A stretch of 64,000 nucleotides of DNA from Phocoena phocoena (lineage: Eukaryota; Chordata; Mammalia; Artiodactyla; Phocoenidae). Made by a program: the position numbers and the translations under genes. Positions 1 to 11,250 of this stretch are shown piece after piece. The stretch lies in the NCBI RefSeq assembly GCF_963924675.1, contig NC_089236.1, positions 34,433,319 through 34,497,318 of the forward strand, in the 5' to 3' direction. The notes beneath the pieces were generated by a model. That model worked only from the letters and a program-made list of their open reading frames with translations, was not told the origin of the DNA and made no database searches. Position 1 is the first letter of the stretch; every line of letters begins with the position of its first letter.

Positions 1-958
1 CCCCTCCTGGCTGGATTGGTCCTGGGGACATGGGAGGGAGGCCAGGGAGATCAGGACAGGTAGATAGGAGGGAACATCCAGGATGGGAAGAGCGGAAGAG
101 GGGCAGAGGGCGTTTGTTCCTCCCACTCAGGGTTGGGGAGGCTGCTGAGCTCCCAGGCCAGTCCTCAGCCCTCCAAAGCCCCCTCCAGCTATGTGGGCTC
201 TGGAGGCATAGGAAGGAGCCCAAGAAGATCAGTAAACATAGGTGGGAGGGGACCTTGAGGATAAGAGGAGAGGGAGAGCAGCAGAAGACATCTGCTCTGC
301 CCTTCTGAGCCCAGGAATCCTGCTGGGCTCCCAGCACAGGGGTCTCCTGTGCTCTGAAATGGGAGGCAGGAGGCACATCTGGGCCCCTTCTGTTCAGTTG
401 AGCCTAAGCCCCACCCCCCAAGCCTGCTCCACCCTTTCCTGTAGGTACTAAGACTAGGCCCCACTCACCACCCAAAACTCACTGCTGCTTACGCCCCACC
501 ATCAACATCCAAGGCCTGTCCACCTTATTTTTTTTTTTTTTTCCTCTGAGTCTTTTTTACTATTGTGGTTCTGTTTTACCTTCTGGTGGTTGTTTCATCT
601 ATATGTTTAATTTTTTCTAACATAGCTGTTAGTTTCCTAGTCTAATTTTATTTTCTACTTTGTTATTGTTCTCCTATTTTTTTTTTTTTTGGTGCCACAC
701 ATGGCTTGTGGATCTTAGTTCATGAGCCAGGGGTAGGGCTGAAACTCCTGCAGTGAGAGCTCGAAGTCCAAACCACCAGAGTAACAGAGAACCTCAGACC
801 CCAGGGTATATTCACTGGAGTGAGGTCTCCCAGAGATCCTCATCTCAGCACCAAGACCCAGCCCTACCTAACAACCTAAAACTGCAGTTTTGGAACCCTC
901 AGGCCAAGCAACCAGTAAGACAGGAACACAATCCCATTCATAAAAACAAAACAAAAAA
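1..958 (+). mobile_element. L1-A 5' UTR (probable, enters from outside the window)
   Basis: This is the probable 5' UTR of the old L1 whose ORF1 starts at 959. From about 530 onward it aligns by eye with the 5' UTR of L1-E at 43,000-43,500: a long T-rich tract, then a block holding CAGGGGT, CTCCCAGAGAT, AGCACCAAGACCCAGC and AAGACAGGAACACA. Bases 1-520 are G/C-richer with no start or splice structure and are assigned to the same UTR only by continuity. Compared with L1-E, roughly 250 bases just before ORF1 appear missing. The 5' end and 5' TSD lie outside the window. Several ORFs of 69-92 codons here have no recognisable domain and look like chance. Confidence 0.6.
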
Positions 959-1984
959 ATGAGATGGCAAAGAAATATGTCACAGATGAAGGAGCAAGGT
1001 AAAAACCTACAAGACCAAATAAATGAAGAGGAAATAGGCAATCTACTTGAAAAAGAATTCAGAATAATTATAGTAAAGATGATCCAGAACCTCGGAAATA
1101 GAATGGAGGCATGGATACAGATAATACAAGAAATGTTTAAAAATGATGTAGAAGAACTAAAGAACAAATAAACAAAGATGAAAAACACAATAACTGAAAT
1201 GAAAAATACACTAGAAGGAATCAACAGAATAACTGAGGCAGAATAATGAATAAGTGAGCTGGAAGACAAAATGGTGGAAATATCTGCTGAGGAACAGAAT
1301 AAAGAAAACAGAATGAAAAGAATTGAAGACAATCTCAGAGAACTCTGAGGCAACACTAAACACACCAACATTTGAATTATAGGAGTCCCAGAAGAAGAGG
1401 AGAAAAAGAAAGGGTGTGAGAAAGTACTTGAAGAGATTATAGTGGAAAACTTCACTGACATGAGAAAGGAAAGAGCCAACCAATTCCAGGAAGCACAGAG
1501 AATTCCATACAGGATAAACCCTAAGAGAAACACACCAAGATACATATTAATCAAAGTAATAAAAATTAAATTCAAAGAAAAAATATTAGAAGCAGCAAGG
1601 GAAAAACAAAGAATAATATAAAAAGGAATCATATAAATAATATAAAATAATATATAAAAGGTTATATATTATTTATATGATTCCTTTTTATATATTTTAT
1701 ATATTTTTATATATTGTTATATATATTATTTCATATATTATTATATATAAAATAATATAAAAAGTTATCAGCTGATTTTTCAGCAGAAACTCTGCAAGGT
1801 AGAAGGGAATAGCAGGATATATTTAAAGTGCTAAAAAAGAAAAATCTACAACCAAGATTACTCTACCCAGAAAGGATCTCATTCAGATTGAATGGAGAAA
1901 TCAAAAGCATTTCAGGGAAGCAAAATCTGAGAATTCAGGACAACCAAACCAGCTTTACAACAGAGGCTAAAGAAACTTCTGTAG
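959..1984 (+). pseudogene. L1-A ORF1p (RNA-binding chaperone), broken
   Basis: L1 ORF1 encodes the trimeric coiled-coil RNA-binding protein that coats L1 RNA. The start is the ATG at 959 (MRWQRNMSQMKEQGKN), matching the ORF1 starts of L1-B, L1-C and L1-E. The first frame stops at 1,171 after 70 residues, within the coiled coil. The C-terminal RNA-binding part is recognisable at 1,830-1,984 (residues such as NLQPRLLYPERISFRLNGEI), ending at an LKKLL-stop equivalent. About 120 bases of AT-rich DNA interrupt the frame at 1,620-1,745. Stops and frameshifts make it non-functional. Confidence 0.85.
1620..1745 (+). repeat. AT-rich insertion with perfect inverted repeat inside L1-A ORF1
   Basis: Where other L1 copies read directly from the AAAGGAATC-like block to GTTATCAGCTGA, this copy carries about 120 bases of almost pure A/T. 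Its left part forms an inverted repeat: AAAAGGAATCATATAAATAA near 1,621-1,640 is matched by its reverse complement near 1,669-1,688, with a roughly 25-base loop region. The rest is imperfect TATA-type repeat. It looks like palindrome-templated or slippage growth rather than a transposon, as no TSD is seen. Confidence 0.75.
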
Positions 1985-2042
1985 GTGGGAAACACAAGAG
2001 AAGAACAAGACCCACAAAAACAAACCCAAAACAATTAAGAAA

Positions 2043-4161
2043 ATGGTAATAGGAATACATATATCGATAATTACCTTAAATGTAAATGGATGAAATGCCC
2101 CAACCCAAAGACACAGACTGGTTGAATGGATACAAAAACAAGACCCATATATATGCTGTCTACAAGAGACCCACTTCAGACCTAGGGACATATACAGACT
2201 GCAAGTGAAGGGATGGAAAATGATATTCTGTGCAAATGGAAATCGAAATCTGGAGTAGCAATACTCATATCAGATGAAATAGACTTTAAAATAAAGGCTA
2301 TTACAAGAGACATCAAATGACACTACATAATGATAAAGGGATAAATCCAAGAAGAAGATATAACAATAATAAATGTTTATGCACCTAACATAGGAGCATC
2401 TCAATACATAAGGAAAATGCTAACAACCATGAAAGGGGAAATTGACAAAAGTAGTAGGGACTTTATCACCCCACTTACACCAATGAACCGATCATCGAAA
2501 CAGAAAATAAATAAACACAAGCTTTAAATGACACAATACACCAGATAGATTTAATTGATATTTATAGAATATTTCACCCAAAACTGGCATAATACATTTT
2601 CTTCTCCAGTACATGCGGAACATTCTCCAGAATAGATCACATCTTGGGTCACAAATCAAGCCTTGGAAAACTTAAGAAAATTGAAATCATATCAAGCATC
2701 TTTCTGACCACAATGTTATAAGGTTGAAAATCAATTACAGGAAAAAAGTCTGAAAACTGCAAAGGAGATTAAAGAGTGCATTACTAAATAACCAAGAGAT
2801 CTCTGAAGAAATCAAAGAAGAATTCAAAAAATACATAGAAACAATTGACAATGAAAACACAATTACTCAAAACCTGTGGGATGAGGCAAAAGTAGTTCTA
2901 AGAGTGAAGTTTATAGCAATACAATCTCACCTGAAGAAACAAGAAAAATCTCACATAAACAATCTAACCCCTAATTTAAAGCAGCTAGAGAAAGAAGAAC
3001 AAAGAAAACCCAAAGTCCAAAGTCAGTAGAAGGAAAGAAACCATAAAGATCAGAGCACAAAAAAAATGAAATAGAAATGAAGAAAACAATAGCAAAGATC
3101 AATAAAACTAAAAGCTGGTTCTTTGAGAAGATAAACAAAATTGATAAACCCTTAACAAGACTCATCAAGAAAACAAGGGAAAGGATGCAAATCAATAAAA
3201 TTAGAAATGAAAAAGGAGAAATCACAACTGGCATCACAGAAATACAAAGCATTATAAGAGACTAGTACAAACAACCATATGCCAATAAAATGAACAGCAA
3301 CGAATAAATGGACAAATTCTTGGAAAGGTACAATTTTCCAAGACTGAACCAGGAAGAATTAGAAAATATAAAAAGACCTATCACAAGTAAGGAAATAAAA
3401 ACTGTAATTAAAAATTTTCCAACAAACAAAAGTCCAGGACCAGATGGCTTCACAGGCGAATTCTATCAAACATTTAGAGAAGAACTAATATTGATCCTTA
3501 TCAGACTCTTCCAAAAAATTGCAGAGGGAGAAGCACTCCCAAATTCATTCTGAAATGCCACAATCACCCTGATACCAAAACCAGGAAAAGATATCACAAA
3601 AAAAGAAAATTATAGACCAATATCACTGATGAACAAAAATGCAAAAATCCTGAGCAAAATATTAGCAAGCAGAATCCAAAAAACACATTAACAGTATTTT
3701 ACACCATGATCAAATGGGATTTATCCCAGGGATGCAAGGATTCTTCAATATATGCAAATCAATCAATCTGATACACCATATTAACAAATTGAGGAATGAA
3801 AACCATAAGATCATTTCAGTAGATGCAGAAAAAGCTTTTGACAAATTCACGACCAATTTATGATAAAACCTCTCCTGAAAATGGGCATAGAGGGAACATA
3901 CCTCAACATAATAAAGGCCATATATGACAAATCCACAGCAAGCATCATACTCAATGGTGAAAAACTGAAAGCATTTCCACTAAGATCAGGAACAAGACAA
4001 GGAAGTCCACTCTTGCCACCCTTATTCAACAGAGTTTTGGAAGTCCTAGCCACAGCAATCAGAGAAGAAGAAGAAATAAAAGGAATACAATTTAGAAAAG
4101 AAGAAGTAAAACTGTCACTGTTTGCAGATGACATGATACTATACATAGAAAATCCTAGAAA
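2043..4161 (+). pseudogene. L1-A ORF2 N-terminal part (endonuclease and start of RT), broken
   Basis: L1 ORF2 encodes the endonuclease/reverse transcriptase that drives target-primed reverse transcription. The start is the ATG at 2,043, in the ORF1-spacer-ORF2 position shared by the other copies. Apurinic-type endonuclease blocks run to about 2,750. The RT thumb/palm follows: [18 protein letters not shown] at about 3,424, and the FADDM catalytic motif at about 4,120-4,134. Stops and frameshifts are frequent; the longest open pieces are 62-106 codons (3,077-3,265, 3,308-3,553, 3,860-4,180). The frame is cut at about 4,161 by insertion of L1-B and continues at 11,251. Confidence 0.88.
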
Positions 4162-6076
4162 GGACCTTCAAAATGGCTGAGCAGTAAGATGTGGAGATCA
4201 CCTTCCTCTCCAGAAGTACATCAAAAATACATCTGCATGTGGAACAACTCCTAAAGAACACCTACTGAACGTGGGCAGAAGACCTCAGACTTCCCAAAAA
4301 AGAAGAAACTCCCCACATACCTGGGTAAGGCAAAAGAAAAAAATCAGAGACAAAAGAATACAGACAGGACCTAGACCTCAGGGAGGTAGCTGTGAAGGAA
4401 TACAAGTTTACACACACTAGGAGGCCCCTTCACAGGCGGAAACAGGGGAGTGGTAAGGGGGGTAACTTTGAGCCATGGAGGAGAGTGCAGCAACAGGGAT
4501 GCAGAGATTCTCGCACAGAAGATTGGTGCCAACCAGCACTCACCAGCCTGAGAGGCTAGTCTGCTCACCCGCCAAGGCAGATGGGGGCTGGGACCTGAGG
4601 AAAGGGCTTTGGAGGTCAGATCCCAGGGAGAGGACTGAGGTTGGCTGCGTAAACACAGATTGGAGGGGGCTACTGTGCCACAGCTAGTCAGGAGGGAATC
4701 TGGGAAAATGTCTGGAACAGCTTAAGAGTCAAGAGACCATTGTTTCAGGGTGTGCAAGGAAAGGGAATTCAGAGCACTGCCTAAATGAACATCAGAGATG
4801 GGCATGAGCTGCAGCTATCAGTTTGGACACAAGAGACGGACATGAAATGTTAACCCTGCTGCTGCAGCCACCACGAATCGTGTGTGCAAGCACAGGTGCT
4901 CTCTTCACTTCACCTCCTGGGAGCATGTGCAGCCCACCACTGCTAGGGTCCCATGATACAGGGAAAATTTCCCCAGGAGAACACATGGCACACCTCAGGC
5001 TGGTACAATATCATGCTGACCTCTGGAGTCGCAGGCTGCCCCACATTCCGTAAGCCTCCCTCCCACCAGCCTGAGTGAACCAGGTTCCCCTAATCAGCAG
5101 CTCCTTTAACTCCCTCCTGTCTGGGTGAAGAACAGATGCCAGAGGGCAACCTACATGCAGAGGTGGGGCCAAATCCAAAGCTGAACCAAAGGAGCTGTGT
5201 GAACAATGAAGGGAAAGGGAAATTTCTCTGTGCAGCCTCATGAACAGTGGATTAAATCATGACAATCAACTTGATGTACCCTGCATCTATGGAATACCTG
5301 AATAGACAATGAATCATCCCAAAATTGAAGCAGTGGACTTTGGGGCCAACTGTAGACTTGGGGTTTGCTGTATGTGACTGGCTAGTTTCTGTTTTATATG
5401 TTTATCATACTTTAGTTTCTAATGCTTGTTATCATTGGTGCATTTATTTTTTGGTTTGGTTGCTATATACTTTTTATTATTTTAGTATTTTTTTTATTTT
5501 AACTTTTATAATGTTTTATTTTAAAAACTTTATTTTTCTTCTTTCTTTATTTTATTCCTCCCTTTTATTCTGATCTGTGTGGCTAATAGGGTCTTGGTCC
5601 TCCAGGCAGGTGTCAGGTCTGAACTTCTGAAGTTGGAGAGATGAGTTCAGGATATTAGACCACCAGTGGCCTCCAAGACCCACATTATATCAATCAGTGA
5701 GAGCTCTCCCAGAGATCTCTGTCTCAATGCTAAGACCCAACTCCACTCACAACAAGCAAGCTACAGTACTAGACACCCCATGCCAAACACCTAGCAAGAC
5801 AGGAACACAAACACACCCATCAGCAGAGAGCCTGCCTAAAATCATAATAAGTTCACAGACATCCAAAAACACCACACTGGACATGGTCCTGACCACCAGA
5901 AAGTCAAGATACAGCCTCATCCAACAGAACACAGACACCAGTCCCCTCCACCAGGAAGCCTACACAACCCACTGAACCAACCTTACCTTATCAACTGGGG
6001 GCAGACACCAAAAACAATGGGAAATACAAAACGGCAGCCTGCAAAAGGAGACACCAAACAGAGAAAGTTGAGCAAA
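4162..6076 (+). promoter_or_regulatory. L1-B 5' UTR (internal promoter region)
   Basis: In L1s this region carries the internal pol II promoter and is required for full-length retrotransposition. It starts with the conserved L1 head at about 4,162. It then has a G/C-rich half (4,370-5,250) and a T-rich half (5,380-5,575), and ends in the block before the ORF1 ATG at 6,077. The G/C-rich half keeps fewer CpGs than the matching part of L1-D2 (37,350-37,600), consistent with more methylation decay. The short ORFs in it have no recognisable domain. Confidence 0.75.
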
Positions 6077-6680
6077 ATGAGAAGACTGAGAAATACACAG
6101 CAGATGAAAAAGAAGGAAAAAACTCACCAAAACAAATAAATGAAGAGGAAATAGGCAGTCTATCTGAAAAAGAATTCAGAGTAATGATAGGAAAGATGAT
6201 CCAAAATCTTGAAAATAGAATGGAGAAAATACAAGTAATGTTTAACAAGGACCTAGAAGAACTAAAGAGCAAACAAACAATGATGAACAATGCAATAAAT
6301 GAAATTAAAAATTCTCTAGAAGGAATCAATAGTAGAATAACTGAGGAGATGGACAGATAAGTGACCTGGAATATAAAATAGTGGAAATAACTACTTCAGA
6401 GCGGAATAAAGAAAAAAGAATGAAAAGAATTGAGGACAGTCTCAGAGACATCTGGGACAACATTAAACAAACAAACATTTGAATTATAGGGGTCCCAGAA
6501 GAAGAAGAGGAAAAAGAAAGGGATAAGAAAATATGTCAAGAGATTATAGTTGAAAACTTCACTAATATGGGAAAGAAAATAATCACTCAAGTCCAGGAAG
6601 CACAGAGAGATCCATACAGGATAAATCCAAGGAGAACCAGGACAAGACATATATTAATCAAACTATCAAAAATTAAATAG

Positions 6681-6734
<54 letters not shown>

Positions 6735-7004
6735 GCAGCAAGGAAAAAGCAACAAATAACATGCAAGGGAATCCCCATAAGGTTAAAAGCTAATCTATTA
6801 GCAGGATCTCTGCAAGCCAGAAGGGAGTGGCAAGACATATTTAAAGTGATGAAACGGAAAAAACCTACAACGAAGATTAATCTACCCAACAAAGATCTCA
6901 TTCAGGTTCAAAGGAGAAATTAAAACCTTTACAGAGAAGGGAAAGTTAAGAGAATTCAGCACCACCAAACAACTTACCAACAAATGCTAAAGGAACGTCT
7001 CTAG
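6077..7004 (+). pseudogene. L1-B ORF1p, broken
   Basis: ORF1 (coiled-coil RNA-binding protein) starts with ATG at 6,077 (MRRLRNTQQMKKKEK) and the family's terminal stop falls at 7,002-7,004 after MLKERL. The coiled coil spans about 6,150-6,420 and the RNA-binding C-terminus lies at 6,790-6,950. The frame carries stops and a 50-base A/(AT)n expansion at 6,681-6,730 that other copies lack. Confidence 0.82.
6681..6730 (+). repeat. A-run plus (AT)n microsatellite in L1-B ORF1
   Basis: About 16 A residues run into an uninterrupted (TA)n tract. It sits in ORF1 where sister copies read AATTAAATACAAAGAAAAA, so it arose after insertion by slippage at an A-rich coding stretch. Confidence 0.95.
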
Positions 7005-7061
7005 GCAGGAAACACAAGAGAAGGAAAAGATCTAAAATAACAAACCCAAACAATTAAGACA

Positions 7062-10000
7062 ATGGTAAAATAGACACACGTATCGATAACTACCTTAAAT
7101 GTAAATGGATTAAATGCTCCCACCAAAGACATAAACTGGCTGAATGGCTACAAAAACAAGACCTGTATATATGCTGTCTACAAGAGACCCACTTCAAACC
7201 TAGGGACACATACAACCTGAAAGTGAGGGGATGGAAAAAGATATTCCATGCAGATGGAAATCAAAAGAAAGTTGGAGTAGCAATTCTCATATCAGATAAA
7301 ATAGACTTTAAAATAGACTATTACAAGAGACAAAGAAGAACACTACATAATGATCAAGGGATCAATCCAAGAAGAAGATATAACAATTGTAAATATTCAT
7401 GCACCCAACATAAGAGCGCCTCAATACATAAAGCAACTACTAACAGCCATAAAAGGGGAAATCAACAGTAACACATTCATAGTAGGCGGCTTTAACACCC
7501 TACTTTCACCACTAGACAGATCATCCAAAATAAATATAAATAAGGAAATGCAAGCTTTAAATGATACATTAAACAAGATGGACTTAATTGATATTTATAG
7601 GACATTCCATCCAAAAACAACAGAATACACGTTCTTTTCAAGTACTCACGGAACATTCTCCAGGATAGATCATATCTTGGGTCACAAATCAAGCCTTGGT
7701 AAATTTAAGAAAATTGCCATATCATTTATCTTTTCCAACCACAAGGTTATGAGACTAGATATCAATTACAGAAAAAAAAAAAAACCTATAAAAACTACAA
7801 ACACATGGAGGCTCAACAATACACTACTAAATAACCAAGAGACCATAGAAGAAATCAAAGAGGAAATAAAAAAATACCTAGAAACAAATGACAATGAAAA
7901 CACAATGACCCAAGACCTATGGGGTGCAGCAAAAGCAGTTCTAAGAGGGAAGTTTATAGCAGTACAATCCTACCTTAAGAAACAAGAACAATCTCAAATA
8001 AACAACCTAAACTTACACCTAAAGCAATTAGAGAAAGAAGAACAAAAAAAAACCCAAAGTTAGAAGAATGAAAGAAATGAAAAGGAAATGAAGGAAGCAA
8101 TAGTAAAGATCAATAAAACCAAAAGCTGTTTTTTTGAGAAGATAAACAAAATTGATAAACCATTAGCCAGATTCATCAAGAAAAAAAAGGAAGAAGACTG
8201 AAATCAATAGAATTAGAAATGAAAAAGGAGAAGTAATATCTGACAGTGCAGAAATACCAAGGATCATGAGAGATTACCACAAGCAACTACATGGCAATAA
8301 AATGGGCAACCTGGAACAAGTGGACAAATGCTTAGAAAAGCACAACCTTCTGAGACTGAACCAGGAAGAAATAGAAAATATAAGCAGACCAATCATAAGC
8401 ACTGAAATTGAAACTGTTATTAAAAATCTTCCAACAAACAAAGCCAAGGTGAATTCTATCAAACATTTAGAGAAGATCTAACACCTATACCTCTCGATCT
8501 TTCCCAAAATAAATTAGAGGGAGGAACACTTCTAAACTCATTCTATGAGGCCACCATCACTATGATGCCAAAATCAGAGAAAGATGTCACAAGAAAAGAA
8601 AATTACAGGCCAATATCATTGATGAACATACAGGCAAAAATTCTCAACAAAACACTAGCAAACAGAATCCAGCAGCACATTAAATGGATCATACACCATG
8701 ATCAAGTCTGCTTTATCCCAGGAATGCAAGGACTCTTCAATATACACAAATCAACCAACGTTATACACTATATTAACAAATTGAAGGATAAAAACCATAT
8801 GATCATCTCAATAGATGCAGAGAAAGCTTTCAACACACATTTATGATAAAAAAAACTCTGTATAAAGTAGGCATAGAGGGAACTTACCTCAACATAATAA
8901 AGATTATATATGACAAATGCACAACCAACCTTGTTCTCAATGGTGAAAAACTGAAACCATTTACTCTAAGATCAAGAACAAGACAAGGGAGTCCACGTTC
9001 ACCACTATTATTCAACATAGTTTTGGAAGTTTAAGCCACAGCAATCACAGAAGTAAAAGAAATAAAAGGAATCCAAGCGGGAGAAGAAGAAGTAAACAGT
9101 AAGTGTTTGCAGATGACATGATATTATATGTAGAGAACCCTAAGGAGGCTACCAGAAAACTACTAGAGCTAATCAATAAATTTGCTAAAGTAGCAGGATA
9201 CAAAATTAATGCACAGAAATCTCTTGCATTACTATACATTAATGATAAAAAATCTGAAAAAGAAATTAAGGAAACACTCCCATTTACCATTGCAACAAAA
9301 AGAATAAAACACCTAGGAATAAACCTACCTAGGGAGACAAAAGACCTGTATGCTGAAAACTATAAGACACTGATGAAAGAAATTAAAGATGATACAAACT
9401 TATGGAGAGATAAACCATATTCTTGGATTGGAAGAATCAACATTCGTAAATACCTATACTACCCAAAGCAATCTACAGATTCAATGCAATTCCTATCAAA
9501 CTGCCAATGGTATTTTTCAGAGAAATAGAAGAAAAAATTTCACAATTTGTATGAAAACACAAAAGACCCAGAATAGCCAGAGCAATCTTGAGAAAGAAAA
9601 ACAGAGCTGGAGGAATCAAACTCCCTGACTTCAGCTTATAATACAAAGCAACAGTAATAGAGGCAGTATGCTACTGGCACAAAAAGAGAAATATTGATCA
9701 ATGGAACAGGATAGAAATCACAGAGATAAACACATGCACCTATGGTTGCCTTATCTTTGATAAAGGAGGCAACAATATACAATGGAAAAAAGACAGCCTT
9801 TTCAATATGTGGTGCAGAGAAAACTGGACAGATACATGTAAAAGAATGAAATTAGAATACTCCATAACACCATACACAAGAAGAAACTCAAAATGGATTA
9901 AAGACCTAAATGTAAGGCCAGACACCATAAAACTCTTAAAGGAAAAGAGGCAGAACACATTGTGACATAAATCACAGTAAGATCTTTTTGACCCACCTCT

Positions 10001-10820
10001 TAGAGAAATGGAAATAAAAACAAAAATAAACAAATGAGACCTAATGAAACTTAAAAGCTTTTACACAGCAAAGGAGACCATATACAAGATGAAAAGACAA
10101 TCCTCAGAATGGGAGAAAATATTTGTAAATGAAACAATTGACAAAGGATTAGTCTTCAAATTTTACAAGCAGCTTATGCAGCTCAATGACAAAAAAACAA
10201 ACAACCCAATCCAAAAATGGGCAGAAGACCTAAACAGACATTTCTCCAAGGAAGATATACAGATTGCCAACAAACACATGTAAGAATGCTAAACATCACT
10301 AATCATTAGAGAAATGCAAATCAAAACTACAATGAGGTATCACCTCCCACTGGTCAGAATGGCCATCATGAGAAAATCTACAAACAATAAGTGCTGGAGA
10401 GGGTGTGGAGAAAAGGGACCCTCTTGCACTTTCTGTGGGAATGTAAGTTTATACAGTCACTATGGAGAACAGTATGGAGGTTCCTTAAAAAACTAAAAAT
10501 AGGACTACCATATGACCCAGCAATCCCACTACTGGGAATATACCCTGAGAAAACCATAAATCATAAAGAGTCATTCACCACAATGTTCATTGCAGCACTG
10601 TTTACAGTAGCCAGGACATGGATCCAACTTAAGAGTCCATCAACATATGAATGAATAAAGAAGATGTGGCACATATATACAATGGAAATTACTCAGAAAT
10701 AAAACGAAACAAAATTGAGTTATTTGAAATGAGGTGGACCTAGAATCTGTCATGCAGAGTGAAGTAAGTCAGAAAGAGAAAAACAAATACCATATGCTAA
10801 CACATATATATGGAATCTTA
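7062..10820 (+). pseudogene. L1-B ORF2 (endonuclease-RT), broken
   Basis: The ORF2 start ATG at 7,062 is followed by a stop at codon 4 (MVK-stop). The domains are still readable. Endonuclease residues at 7,350-7,790 include IVGGFNTLLSP, where the usual GDFN motif has become GGFN, and FSRIDHILGHKSS. RT lies at about 8,390-9,300, with [12 protein letters not shown] near 9,103-9,140. The C-terminal Cys-rich motif is near 10,391-10,450 (CWRGCGEKG). Open pieces reach 237 codons (7,350-8,063) and 141 codons (9,103-9,528). The end, THIYGI, is at about 10,820. The missing aspartate, stops and frameshifts make it inactive. Confidence 0.88.
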
Positions 10821-11172
10821 AAAAAAAAAAAAAAAAAGGTTCTGAATAACCTAGGGACAAGACAGGAATAAAGATGCAGATGTAGAGAATGCACTTGAGG
10901 ACATGGGTTGGGGGAAGTGTACGTTGGGATGAAGTGAGAGAATAACATTGACATATATACACTACCAAATGTAAAATAGGTAGCTAGTGGGAAGCAGCTG
11001 CATAGCACAGGGAGATCAGCTCGGTGCTTTTTGACCACCTAGAGGGGTGGAATAGGGAGAGTGGGAGGGAGAGGATATGGGAATATATGTATATGTATAG
11101 CTGATTCACTTTGTTATGTAGCAGAAATTTACACAACAATATAAAAAAATTATACTCCAATAAAGATGTTTA
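10821..11172 (+). mobile_element. L1-B 3' UTR (type I)
   Basis: This is the 3' UTR shared with L1-A, D1, D2 and F. Its recognisable blocks are ACTACCAAATGTAAAATAG, TAGCTAGTGGGAAGCAGC, CACAGGGAGATCAGCTCG and CTGATTCACTTTGTTATG, with the terminal TTATACTCCAATAAAGATGT. It carries the AATAAA polyadenylation signal at about 11,159, followed by a short A-rich tail. Confidence 0.85.
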
Positions 11173-11238
11173 AAAAAATGGAGCTGGAGTAAAACAAAAA
11201 TTAAAGAAACACTGGACTTTAAAGATACAAAAAAACCC
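11173..11238 (+). other. Extra tail downstream of L1-B (possible 3' transduction)
   Basis: After the L1-B poly-A (TTTAAAAAAA) come about 50 bases beginning TGGAGCTGGAGTAAAAC that match no L1 part I recognise, then a second A-run (AAAAAAACCC) just before the 3' copy of the TSD. Two A-runs bracketing a non-L1 segment inside the TSD is the layout expected when read-through past the source element's polyA site carries flanking DNA along. A later small insertion is an alternative. Confidence 0.5.
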
Positions 11239-11250
11239 AAAATCACAAAG

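Larger units (their letters stand above)
4162..11238 (+). mobile_element. L1-B, full-length LINE-1 inserted in L1-A
   Basis: This is a complete L1 with 5' UTR, ORF1, ORF2, 3' UTR and A-rich tail in sense orientation. The 5' end (GGACCTTCAAAATGGCTGAG) and the following 5' UTR match the reverse complement of L1-D2 at 37,000-38,030. It splits L1-A inside RT. The interrupted sequence resumes at 11,251 with the next RT residues, and the junctions carry an imperfect duplication: AAAATCCTAGAAAG at 4,149 against AAAATCACAAAG at 11,239. The poly-A is followed by about 60 extra bases (see separate entry). Both ORFs are broken. Confidence 0.88.

Noticed and set aside
30..464. Overlapping 69-92-codon ORFs in the G/C-richer first 480 bases
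   Set aside because: There is no domain, no splice or promoter context, and the sequence is continuous with a probable L1 5' UTR.
868..1632. 254-codon minus-strand ORF, the second longest in the window
   Set aside because: It is the reverse strand of the A-rich L1 ORF1 coding region, giving a Phe/Ser/Ile/Leu-rich pseudo-membrane protein. Similar shadows occur opposite every L1 ORF1/ORF2 here.
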